This document shows, piece by piece, positions 10,574-22,100 of a DNA stretch of 64,000 nucleotides (position 1 is the first letter of the stretch; every line of letters starts with the position of its first letter). Under the pieces are notes generated by a model, which searched no databases, was not told the DNA's origin, and worked only from the letters and a program-made list of their open reading frames with translations. The translations under genes were made by a program, and so were the position numbers. Origin of the DNA: Beta vulgaris subsp. vulgaris (taxonomy: Eukaryota; Streptophyta; Magnoliopsida; Caryophyllales; Amaranthaceae); the NCBI RefSeq assembly GCF_026745355.1, contig NC_079207.1:34504502-34568501 (forward strand), in the 5' to 3' direction.

Positions 10574-13500
10574 ATGATGAATTTGGTAGCTTGGAATGTA
10601 AGGGGCTTCAATGACCCTATTAAAATAAAAGAAGTGAAAGACTTTTTACTGAAACAAAATGCAGGGTGTTGTGCAATGTTTGAAACAAGAGTGAGAAGAC
10701 AAAAGATGGATTCATTACAGAAGAAGTTAAGAAATCAATGGAGCTGGAGTAGCAAATATGATCACTCTCCAAGAGGGAGAATATGGGTTGGATGGAAGCC
10801 AGGGGAGATGAATGTAACATGTTTGGATGTTATAGGACAATGTATAGCATTTCAAGTTACATAGAGTAACAAGGTGTTTATGGTGGTTGATGTTTATGGT
10901 CTTCACACTATTAGGGACAGGAAGGATCTATGGAAGGATCTTCTGCAGATTAGAAACATTAGAACAGGTCCCATGATTATTCTTGGTGATTTTAATGCAA
11001 TCCATAGTGCTACAGACAAAACAAATGGAGTAGAGGTTAGTGAAGCTGAAACCCAAGATTTCACACAATTTTTGCTTGATGCTAATTTGATTGAAGCACC
11101 AAGTAGTGGGCTATATTACTCTTGGAACAACAAGGGTGAGGGGAACAATAGGATCTGCGGCAAAATTGATAAAGCATTCATTAATCATGAAATGTTGCTT
11201 CTTTATCATGATCTTATGGTCAACTATCAGCCTGAAGGAATTTCAGACCATACCCCTTTGGTTATTAGATTTTGCCAACATGAGATGACTAGAGGAAGGC
11301 CTTTTAAGTCCCTCAATTTCATGGCTTTTGATGAGAGGTTCATTCTAATTATACAAGAGGCCTGGCAAAGCAGTAAAAGGGGTAGTAAACTGCAGATGAT
11401 ATAGGAAAACCTCAATCATGTAAAGCAAGAACTTAAAACCCTTCATTATATGCATTACTCTCAGGCTCACAAGAAGGTCGAAGAATTTAGATCTCAGCTG
11501 GATCAAGTGCAACAAACTCACAATGTGAGACTTTCAGAAGAAACTCAGTTGAAGTAGAAAGAGACCATTGATAAACTGAGGTATTGGTCTAAGATTGAAG
11601 AGAGTATTTTGCAACATAAGGCGAGAATTAATCGACTCACTAAAGGAGATAGTAATACAAAGTTTTTCTTTACTGCATTCAAGATCAGAAAAGCAATGAA
11701 TAACATTAGTGTGTTGCAGACTGAGCAAGGGGACACTATCACTAGTTCTGAAGAGATCCACCAGGAGCTAGTTGAATTCTATAAGAAGCTACTAGGCTCT
11801 TGTGCAAGAAGCCTGCCTTCCCTTGATCTCACTGTAGTGAGAAGTGGTAGTGCTCTGACTCTGGAGGCAAGAAGAGCCTTGATTGCCCCAGTTCATGCTG
11901 CTAAGATTGATACAACCCTCAAGCAAATTGATGATAACAAAGCTCCAGGGTGGATGGTTCCAATGTTCTCTTTTTAAGAAAGCATGGAGCTTAATTAAGA
12001 CTGATGTCTACCAAGGAGTGCAAGAATTTTTACATAAGGCAAACATCTACATGCCTATGAATATCACTCTTATTACACTCATTCCAATGGTGGATCAAGC
12101 TTTACATGCTAAAGACTTTAGGCCTATTACCTGCTGCACAATGATGTACAAAATTATTGCCAAAGTCCTTACTAATAGGCTTGGGCATGTGATTCAGGAG
12201 GTTATTAATCCTTCTCAAGCTACTTTCACACCTGGGAGATTTATTGCTGATAACATATGGCTCACCACTGAATTGATAAGAGGGTACTCTGGGACTCATG
12301 TTTCTCCTAGATGTGTGATAATAGTGGACATAAAGAAGGCCTATGATTCTGTTGAATGGCCTTTTTTAGAAAATATGATGTTGGAATTGGGGTTTCCTAC
12401 TCAATGGGTGGAGTGGATTATGGCTTGTGTTAGAAGTGTGTCCTATTTAGTGCAATTGAATGGTATTCCTTCTAAACCTTTCCATGCTAAGAAAGGGCTC
12501 AGACAAGGAGGCCCTGTTTCTCCCTTTCTGTTTGCTATTAGCATGAAGTATTTGAGTAGATGCCTAGGGGAGTTAAAGGAGGATCCTGACTTTAACTTTC
12601 ATCCAAAATGTGAAAGAATCAAGGTTACTCACCTCATGTTTGCAGATGATCTGCTGCTATTTACTAGGGTTGATCATAACTCTATAACAAATATTATGGA
12701 GGCTTTCAGGAAGTTTCCTAAGGCTTCATGGCTTGAAGCTAGTATTGAAAAAAGTTGTATTTATTTTGCAGGGGTTCCTACTCAGGAAGCCACTAATATT
12801 GCAGCTGTTGTGTCTCTTCCTATAGGTGCTCTACCATTTAGATACCTGGGTGTCCCATTGGCAGCTAGGAAACTGAATTATTCATAATGCAAGATCCTAG
12901 TGGATAAGATTACAATAAGAGATCAGGCATGGATGACACATTCCTTAAGCTATATTGGTAGGCTGCAATTAATAAGAGGTATCCTTAGCAGCATGCAGAA
13001 CTATTGGGCTCACATCTTCCCTTTGTCCAAGAAACTTATAAAAGCAATAGAAATGGTTTGTAGAAGGTTTCTTTGGACTGGGAAAACTTTAGAGTCTAAG
13101 AAAGCGCATGTGGCTTGGCACACCTTTTTCTACCCTAAGGGGGCTGGAGGGTGGAATCTAGTTAACATGCCAGTGTGGAATCAAGCTGCCTTGCATAAAT
13201 TATTGTGGGCTATAACTTTCAAAGCTGATAAGCTGTGGGTGAAATGGATGGATGCTCACTACCTGAAATACACAACAATCCTAAATGTTGCTGTTACTAA
13301 TATGGATTCTCAGGAAGATTGTCAACTCTAGGATTCTCCAGGAAGGGATTGGTGGATGGGAGGTTGTTATGCAGAATGGCAAGTATGGTATCAAGAAGGC
13401 TTACAAACTCACTCAGGGTAACTTTGATCATGTAAGTTGGAGAAACCTTATTTGCAATAATCAAGCTAGTCCAAAGAGCAAATTTATCTTATGGATAGCT

Positions 13501-13918
13501 TTGCAAATTCGGCTAGCTACTTGTGATAGAATCAGTATGGATGCCTAGTTATAATCAAGTTTGTTGCATGTGTTCTACTGAAAATGAGTCTATTCAACAC
13601 CTATTCTTTCAATGCAATTTCTCTGCTGCTATCTGGTCCCACTTGCAGCAACAAGTTAAAAGGGTGCATACCTTATCAGGGTTTGAAGAAGTCAGCAGGG
13701 TTATGCTGGATAAGTCTAGACGTAAGATGGCTGAAGAACAAATTTTGGTGATTTTATTCACTACGGCTGTTTATGCTCTATGGAAGTTTAGAATTTTTTT
13801 TCTTTTTGAGAATAGCAGCCCCCTGCCTTGTCCCTTGTCAGGGAAATTATGTTTAACACAACTTGTAACTGTAATGAGAAGCAAAGAATCCTTCTCATAC
13901 AGTAGGTGTGCTTGTTAG
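10574..13918 (+). pseudogene. LINE ORF2: endonuclease, reverse transcriptase, zf-RVT
   Basis: Begins MMNLVAWNVRGFNDP, the N-terminus of an APE-like endonuclease. Catalytic landmarks survive: LGDFNA near 10985 and SDHTPLV near 11245. The RT region (about 11880-12890) shows KAYDSVEW, LRQGGPVSPFLFAIS and the catalytic FADDLLLF near 12645. A post-RT segment (GRLQLIRGILSSMQNYWAHI) and zf-RVT (CCMCSTENESIQHLFFQC) follow. Stops occur near 10862, 11402, 11556, 12885 and 13329, with frameshifts near 11960 and 13530. An intact protein of this class nicks target DNA and primes reverse transcription; this one cannot. Confidence 0.88.
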
Positions 13919-14040
13919 CAGATTTATAGTGATTATGGTATTGCAGGCTTGTCTGTTCTCTGTTGTTTCAAATCTCCTATGGTCTGTTATTTGATGGCAT
14001 AGGTTGTACCTTTCTCACCAAAGTTTTTTTTTGGTTTTCG

Positions 14041-14600
14041 ATAACAATTTTGAATTGCCAAAAATTTTTCTTTTGGGTAAATCTCCACTTATTTCAGGGG
14101 GTTTCTTATGAATTTTTTTTGTGAATGTTAATGCATGATTGAGGATGATAAAGAGCTACAGAAATCAATTTTAGGAGAACGAATTAATCAAGTGATAAGC
14201 TTTCGGATTTGAAGTACACAAGAATCACCATATTTAATTACTGTGATTTTTGGCACGATTTTTAAAAGTTTACGGCATGAAAATTATTTCGTTCAATTAT
14301 GTGTCTTTGCATGTCTTTAAAACTTGACTCCTTGAATGTGTAAATGCTCTGTATTTATAAGTAGTAAGGAGCTTGCATGCAACCTTCGTACCCAAAAGTA
14401 TATGAAATAAAATTTACATTACCTAACTTTGTCTAAAAGCTATTATCTTTGTGATGTATCTTGTGATGCTATTCTTATGAAAAAGTTTCCAATGCTTATT
14501 GTTAAATTCACTTGTTTTTGCTGCTGTAATTAGTTGTTGACCTTGTAAGTTTGATGACTTGATCTTGAGCTAGGAGACTTAGGTTGTTCGAGGTTGTACG
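14041..14600. other. Unassigned AT-rich stretch
   Basis: No gene or clear element end was seen. It may include the 5' part of the LTR that ends at about 15197, whose left boundary I could not fix. Confidence 0.35.
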
Positions 14601-15230
14601 ACAATCGACGAAGAAGATCGTCAATTGTCTAACCCTCGTGAAAAGTCGTTGGGTGCGACAGCAGAGCCGCAAGGCGCGGCCAGATCAATTACGTTGGCTC
14701 CGCGAGTCGTTGGGCGCGGCTACATAGGCAACATAGCCGCGGCGCTCAGGCAAATAAGTTTTGATTTGTCTTATGGGCATGCCGAGCCGCAGGGTGCGAC
14801 TACAGAGCCGCTCGGCGAGACAAATGTCGAGTACAGCAACACAGGCTCATTAAATGCCTTAGTTTCTGTTTCCTTGGCCTCCTTTCCTCATGTTTTGTAG
14901 ACCTAATTATATATTCTCTATGTATGGGTTAATTAGAGTTTAATAATTAAAACACAAGAAAGGGAAACAATGAGAAGTTCTAAGAGAGAGAGCGCTTTGA
15001 GAGATTCATTGAATAGAGTATTCAAGTGATTCTCTTGTCTATTATATTCGTGGTTCCGCTTGATCATATTGAAAGAGTTTATCCCTGCCCTGATAAATGT
15101 AGTTATCAAATTGATAGTGAACCTCGTTAAATCATTCATGTTCTTTATTTGCTTTTGCGTTTTATTGTTTGTTTATTCGCTTCCGTTGCAACAAACATGG
15201 TACCAGAGCTTGAGATTATTTAGTTGGGCT
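14600..15230 (+). mobile_element. LTR end plus primer-binding site of a retrotransposon (truncated)
   Basis: A GC-rich block with repeated GAGCCGC-N-GG-GCG motifs (14660-14815) leads into a U5-like region ending ...GCAACAAACA. It is followed directly by TGGTACCAGAGC (15198-15209), which matches the initiator-Met tRNA primer-binding site (TGGTATCAGAGC) at 11 of 12 positions. Internal coding sequence is missing, and a Stowaway MITE begins 80 bp downstream. So this is one LTR with a stub of internal DNA. The LTR start is not defined. Confidence 0.65.
15198..15209 (+). promoter_or_regulatory. Primer-binding site complementary to initiator Met tRNA
   Basis: TGGTACCAGAGC follows the CA end of the LTR, the standard position and sequence class for plant LTR-element minus-strand priming, with one difference from the usual TGGTATCAGAGC. 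Confidence 0.7.
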
Positions 15231-15286
15231 CCAATCATGCATCACATCCAAATTACATCATTCCTTATTTTTTTTTTATTATTATA

Positions 15287-15533
15287 CTTTCTCTGTTTTT
15301 TTTTATAGATGCTACATTTCTATTAAATAAAAATGTTATAATAAATGCTACATACTATTAATGGATCCGTTTTTCACCATAAAAATCTTAAAATATACTT
15401 CTCATATAAAATACTCATTTTTTTCCTTAATAAATATATTTATTTATTCAAGAAGTGTTGGTTCCCTATTTTCTCTCTATCTTTTTTAAGATCCCCACTT
15501 TTTCTATGTAGCATGTATAAAAAAAAGAGGAAG
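15287..15533. mobile_element. Stowaway (Tc1/mariner) MITE
   Basis: TIRs of about 30 bp (CTTTCTCTG followed by a T-run and ATAGATGCTACAT; the right end is its near complement ATGTAGCATGTATA, an A-run, then AGAGGAAG) are flanked by TA on both sides (15285-15286, 15534-15535). No coding capacity. It lies about 620 bp upstream of the NDT start codon. Confidence 0.8.
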
Positions 15534-15539
15534 TATAAT

Positions 15540-16154
15540 GTTACGATCTTATCCATGAATAGGACTATAGGGGTACTACTCCATCGAGTTCTCCTGATTC
15601 CCAGGTCCCAGCTAAGATTTTCTAATAACTCATCATCATAGTATAACTATAGTCTATAAGCATAGATCAATTCATCAATGTAACGTTAGCCGGATGTATG
15701 TATCACGGCAAAACCCAAGATTAATTCAACTCTCTTTTGTTTTTTTGACAGATAATTCAACTTCTCTTAGTATGTCTTTGGAAGCAGCAAAACGTAAGCT
15801 TTGGGATCTGAATAGCAAAAGTCAGAAATCCCCAGAAAATTTGCAGTAAACCTCACATAATATCTCCATTTTCCATACATTAATTTTCCTTTTGATTTCC
15901 CTCTTACCCAAATGAGCAAAAAATACACCCCCTAAAAGAAATTATCTTCCACTTTGCACCGTCTTGACCCCGCCATTCATTCTTTCTCTCTCCTCCTTTT
16001 GAAGTATTCTTTGATTTTTCATCACATAAACCCGAATCTTCAACTTGTTTATAGCTACCCCAATGTCTATATATATATAATTATATACATATAATAATAT
16101 AAGGATCGAATCCCGTCTACATCAGTGCGCTTATATTCCTTTTTGAAGTTGAAG
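15540..16154 (+). promoter_or_regulatory. Probable promoter and 5' UTR of the NDT carrier gene
   Basis: Upstream of the ATG at 16155 is a CT-rich stretch (about 15979-16000) and an AT-rich TATATATATAA run near 16069-16079, about 75 bp before the ATG, that could serve as TATA box with a short leader. Placement is inference; no transcript data are available. Confidence 0.35.
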
Positions 16155-19100
16155 ATGACTGGCGGTGGACCTCCGTCGCAGGACCGCCGCCGCAAACCCA
16201 AAAACTTCTTCTGCGACGCCGCTGCTGGTGCTTCCGCAGGTTGTTTATGAATTCTGATATTTGCATGTGTGGTTTGATTTGATTTGATTTGATTTGTTAG
16301 GTATTTGTTTTCCATAATATTGCATTAACACATGAAATCACATGATTAAGGTTGTTGATACTGAGTAATTGCTGAAGTGCAGGTGCAATTGCTGCAACAT
16401 TTGTGTGTCCATTAGATGTGATTAAGACAAGGTTACAGGTTCATGGACTTCCTGTGACTTCTACTTCTACCAAAGGTATCTTCATTAGCACTTCTAATGA
16501 GTAATTAATCATGTTCCTGATAAGTAGCATGAGTGTTATTAGTTAAGTTAATGTGATTAGTGGATAGAAATTAGAAAGTGGAATGATCCGTACTTGGGTT
16601 TTGGGACTCTTTTCTCCACCTTATTTTTTCTCTAACTTTTCCAAGCTTTTCTTATCTTTTCTTAACTAGTCTGAACTTTTCTTTAATTTTTCTGAACTTT
16701 TGTGAATTTCGTGAACTTCTGTTATTATTTTCTGAACTTTTCCTTTTTTTTTTTTGAACTTATCTTCTTAACTTTATTTTATTTTTTCTGAACATATCTT
16801 AAGTTCTTTTGAACTTTTCTTATTTTTTCTGAAAATAAGCAAAAGTGAAGAGAACAGGCCCCTTGTACCGAATGATCAATTGTGAAAGATGATTAACTCT
16901 GGGTTGTTGTTATTTAGTTTAGTTAGTATGGTGTTAGTTTGTTACATGTCGTTTCCGATTTTGATGATGGTAATGTGCCTGTAAAGCAGGTAGTATTATC
17001 ATTACAAGCCTCCAAGATATTGTTAAAAAGGAGGGGTTTCGTGGATTGTATCGTGGACTTTCTCCAACAATTTTGGCATTACTTCCAACTTGGGCGGTAA
17101 GATTAAGTTGAGCTGCTAAATTTTTTTGACTTGAAAGATCAGTTAATATCATCTGGGCTGCAATTCGGAGTGTTTTCAGTGTGCTGCTTGTCTAGTGTCC
17201 ACTGTGCACTCTATCCTTTTGGATGTTGACAGAGGAGCTGTACAATGTTTCTCAACTTTCAAGTTCTAGTGAAAGGTGTTACCTGTTAGGCATTGTGTAA
17301 ACTTGCTATTACTTTTATCGTAAGGGTATTTGTGAGCTGGGGCTTACCAATTTGCCATTCATTGGGTAGAACATATATAATCAAGGAACATGAACATCTA
17401 CTGTAGGTAAACATGTACCTGATTCTAAACATGCATTTAGTTTATTTAATTTCATTGAGCTATAACATACTTCCTGTGTTACTTTTACTTGCAACACTTC
17501 CCTTTTATGGCAATTTCAAATTACTTGCAACACTAGCTACTTCATCACATGGGTCATTTTTTATTTCTCTTTATCTCTCTCCTGTCCTTGGCTCCTGTGC
17601 CTTCCCCCATGTTGCATGTAAAGTAAACGGAGGAAGTATAATTTGAGCTGTTGGAAGATAGCAATTCATAGCACGAATGTCTGGAATAATATCTTTCTGA
17701 ACTGGGTTTGATTCTCTGTTTCTTATCCCAGTCAGTGAACTTCATTCATAGAGGATATCTAGAAGCGGTCTGAGTACACCTTTTTCTATTAGAAGTTCGA
17801 TATTATCATTGCTAATTGCTTCCTGTGCGTAATATAGAAATGATCATCTTGCTGCTTCTTTACCTCTTAGGTTATATAGAATAAGATTTTCAGGATTTGG
17901 ATCCTGTCTAGGGCTTATACATGCTTTTGTAATCAATCATAAGAACAGTTCAAGATTTTCTATTACTGCTTGTTTCAGGTTAAGAGGGCCACTATTAGTT
18001 CCGTGAACAAAATGTCAGTAAATAACATTAGACAAACCCAAAAAAGGTTACAATTAAATGGTTTTTGTGCTCCCTTAGAGCATGTACAATGGGGCTCTCC
18101 AACTAGTTCTCTAACTAGTTCTCCAACTAGCTCCCCAAGGATAGAGAAAATGGAGAGCCAACTCTTATCCAACAATGGGGCTCTTATGTGTGTCTCTACA
18201 GGGAGACACTTTGCAAAGTGGCTCTTGGGGGAGATACCATTTGGGTTGAAGGAGAGATTGCTCTCCAATGTGTGGTGTCCACATACTATTGCAATTACTT
18301 CAATTTTCTTTTCTTCTTGCAACCATTTATTGATCTTCTCTATAAAAATAAAAGAAAGATGGTAATAATTACTATTCCAAAAACTATAATTTTTCTTTAT
18401 CTACAAAATGAGCCTAATATTGGATATATTTCATACACAAAATCTACTATTTTTTTTTAATTTATGAAATCAAATATTAGCATTAAAAATTAATATTTTT
18501 TTTAAAAAAAATCCACAATACATAAATTACGAAATAGATAATTGTTTTTGTAACTATATTTAATTTACATGAATAACATTATTTATATAACTTTGATCAT
18601 AATATGAAATGAGGTTCATTTATTGATATGGGGACTACAAAGCAATGAAAAGTTAAATGGAGAGCTCTTTAAAGAGTTTTATTGATGTTGGGTGTTTTTA
18701 GATATAGTTCTTGAGAGTAGCTTGAAGAGAGTAGATGAGAGATAGTGGAGAGCTAGTTGGAGAACCATGTACCATTGTACATGCTCTTAGTGATAATTAA
18801 TAGTAGAATTGGTTGTTGACTTAATGAAGACCTTTCAATTTTTTAGTTAATAACCAGGTGATATTTAAGCTGTATTCATTTTTTCAATCTTTTGCAGAAG
18901 AATATATTTTTTGGACTTGCCTGGAGAAATACCAGGAATTAATAGGAAATAGGTAGTATTTGGAAAATTGAGACAAATTTAAATGATTCTTGTTAAAAAT
19001 TGATAAAGTGGTTCTTGTATCCAATTATGTGAACTTATTTCCCCTTAAGTGGTGTTAAGTGTCAATATGTCATCATGAATACGAATTTATAATTGTAGTC

Positions 19101-22100
19101 TACTGAAAAGTGAAGGAACTATTTTCTAATTGGTCGTTGCCTTCATCTGCAATTATTGGATCCTTGTGGACTTCTTATATGTTCAATGTTTTAATTTCTT
19201 CATCTTCTCTTGCATGAATATTGTTTCTTCTATGACTAGTATCTCAAAATCAAAACACACTCAAACACAAGCACACACCAAGCATGAACTTCAAGAGCTA
19301 GTCTATATACATGTATTTCCTTAGTTCTCAATAGAAACTTAACCACTTATAAAAGGAGACGTTTCATACTATCCTTAATATTTGCATATTTCCCTTTTCT
19401 TTGGGTTTTTTTTTTTTTTTTCTGTTTCTCTCTCTTATCATATGGGGTCCATCCACAATGGCACACGGAAATTGTTACTCTGACGAGTTCTAGAACTTAG
19501 GAACTTGAAACAGGGTGAAGTCCAGTATGGCATATTTCAGTTCCTTGGTGGTGGTGGTGGTGTTCCAATAGGGAGGGGGGGGGGGTGTAGAGAGAATGGG
19601 GTGGAGAGAGAAAGAAGAGGGAATGAATTTATGGAGGAAGAGAGAGAATAAGGGATTGTGGTGGTGTTTCAATGGTGATCAATTCAGGTAAATAGGTCAT
19701 ATTGGGGTTGATTAGAGTTTAATGGCTAATTAGGGGTGAATGACTAATGAAGTTGACGTTTGTTAATCATCAAGGACTTTTGATGTATTTTAAAGAAACT
19801 GAGGTATATGGTGAATTTTGAAAACACACCTTTATGAATAATATTATTAATTCTTGCTCTAAAGAGCAATGCTTGACATAGTTTTGTATCAAATAAGAAA
19901 AAGTGTTTGATAAATGCCTCATTTTAATGAAGCTCTTTTTAGAGGATGAGTGGACTGGACATTACCTAGCAAGTACAAACTGAAAGAAGTTTTACATGCA
20001 TTGCTAATTCTATAAAATATACTCCTGTTTAGATAAATTACCTATGTTAAAATCTAACAAAGCATACATCCCATGTATTGCATGTGCCAACATTCTGATT
20101 TCTTTGAATGACATACATTCTTATTTCGTATGCAGGTATACTTCCCAGTTTATGAGCACCTTAAAGGCTTATTACAGAAAGATGGTTGGTTTTTGTAACA
20201 CTTGTGAATTAATTATTTGATACTAACGTTATAGTGGTTATGGTTTTTTTTTATTGAAGAATTCTTTTCCATTTATGTAGATCATGGCACTGAACAACTT
20301 ACTATTGTTAAAAATATGATTGCTGCTGGTGGTGCCGGAGCTGCTACAGCTGTCGCAACTAATCCCCTGTGGGTTGTGAAGACCCGACTCCAAGTAAGTT
20401 GGATACCTGGTCTTGTTGAACTTAATGAGTTCTGAGTCTGGTTAATGCTCTTAGCATGTGATTACAATCCTTAAGTCATGTATGACAATTCTGTTATATT
20501 GACATTTAGCTGATAAGTATTAACACAATTTTGAAGTGAAACCATGTATTGAAGATGATCTATTTTCCATGGTTTTCAATCGATATTGGTTGCAGCCTTA
20601 ATGTTAAAATGGAGTAATTAGGGATACCTCTTGCTGATCTCTCTGGTATTTTACTATTATTACATAACTTCTTTAACAGAAAGCAGTTTTCTGTCATGTT
20701 ATTAGCCTGATCTAAAATTTGGAAATCCCAGGTCTGGATTTCATTGTCATGCTTACTGTAGGCTTGTAGCCTCTTGAATGGGATAAGTGATGAGTAAAGA
20801 TATACAGAATCCTGGATCTTCAATCTGCACAATTCTCGGCAATGATTAGTGACTGTTTTAAGACCCTTAGAAAGCCTTTTGCTTTTCCAGTACTCAAATT
20901 CTGAATGGTGTTTGTTGTGCCACTTTCTCTTTTTTCCCATATATTTGTTGTTCTGTGGGATTTTTTTAACAAAAATACTGAAGCCTTCACCCTTCAGGAC
21001 CTGAAGTACTATTTGCTAATTGAAGTGGCAAATAACATAGTGCTCCTTATGAGGCAAGAGGTTTACCGTTGGGAGTGGGGTTTAGTGGCAAGATCTCCAT
21101 AAACACCCCTTGAAGTGCTCGTATGCTTATGGGTGTCAATTGCTGTAATGGTTGGTAGGGCTGGCTACTAAGTACTAACCGAGCTGAGCCAAGCCAAGCC
21201 AAGCAGCACTCTAACATGGCCCAACTTGGGTTTGATTGATTTTATCGAGTTCAAAAACTCACCTTGAACTTAAAAGTCATGCTCAAGCTTGTTTGTGAGC
21301 TTGACTAGTTAAAACATGAGCCATAATAATCATTATAAGATTTTAATGTTGTTGTTAAGCGACTTTATATTTAGTGTTCCGCTTGGACAATTTGTGTTGT
21401 AAATCCCCTTGCCTTTGTCATTCAATTGATCATTTTGGCCTTAGGTGTATAAATTATATAACAATGTAAGAAAAAATACATTCTACTATCTTATACCAAT
21501 GACAGGACTCCCCCCCATAACCGTGTTTACATGACCCAATCTGACTCGGTTGTGGACACGGACAATGTGTCGGACTTGTTTAGGATAAAACAAACTTGAC
21601 ACTTTCTTGTGTCGCATGATGGTTGCTTGTTAGAGTGGTCCATGTTGTTTCTTCTTCTCTCCATCTGTCTCTCTCTCTTCAAATTAAATATTAGTAGGGC
21701 TCATCCCATGAGTGTCCAACTATAGGCTTTTTTTGGTTGGCCTGAAAACATTTTCCATGGAAAATGGTTTTCTATGAAATAACAAGGGACAAAATAGTGG
21801 TAAATCAATTTTTGTTTTGTTTCTTGCATGAAAAGGAAGAATGTGAATGAAAATGGAAGGATGAATAAGAGGAAGGAAATAAGAAGGTGAAAGTGTGTCA
21901 TTCATTTCTTGAGGTAAATGTTTTCCATCCTTGGGGAAATTATTTTCCACCATTTTGAAAAACCATTATTTACCCTTTACAAGGCAAAGAAAGGAAAATA
22001 GAAAAATCATTTTTATGCCCTAACAAAGAATCTCTGTGTGCTTTGATTTCTGCATTTCTTGTGCAAAGTTGTACCTTTATTAATTTGTACTCTGTATTGC

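Larger units (their letters stand above)
5975..10577 (+). pseudogene. LINE ORF1 (DUF4283 / zinc-knuckle gag-like), interrupted
   Basis: The ATG at 5975 opens MGQKKKTAALVDG. Residues about 105-235 form the DUF4283 region (KWENAIIMYVMGQNPT, then WTFNFDFHKEILKLVHIWVKL). A frameshift near 6655 moves reading to the frame giving VSYARILVEIDV, and a TAA precedes the knuckle region (CKRCQMIGH). The frame stops at the CACTA insertion (codon AAG at 6988-6990) and resumes at 10314 with ATG ACA TCT GAA GAT, then runs with one TAG (10386) to TGA at 10575-10577. The two halves are in the same frame, which supports insertion into a once continuous ORF. ORF1 proteins of this class are nucleic-acid chaperones of the LINE RNP. 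Confidence 0.82.
5560..14035 (+). mobile_element. L1-type LINE, decayed, split by a CACTA element
   Basis: Both LINE ORFs are present in order: a DUF4283/zf-CCHC gag-like ORF1 (from 5975) and an endonuclease-RT-zf-RVT ORF2 (10574 to about 13918), joined by the overlap ATGATGA at 10574-10580. A 3.3-kb DNA transposon (6991-10313) sits in ORF1. The 5' limit is uncertain, somewhere between the MULE end at 5557 and the ORF1 start; the 3' limit is placed near the T-rich stretch at 14025. No target duplication was found. Many stops and frameshifts show an old, immobile copy. Confidence 0.8.
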
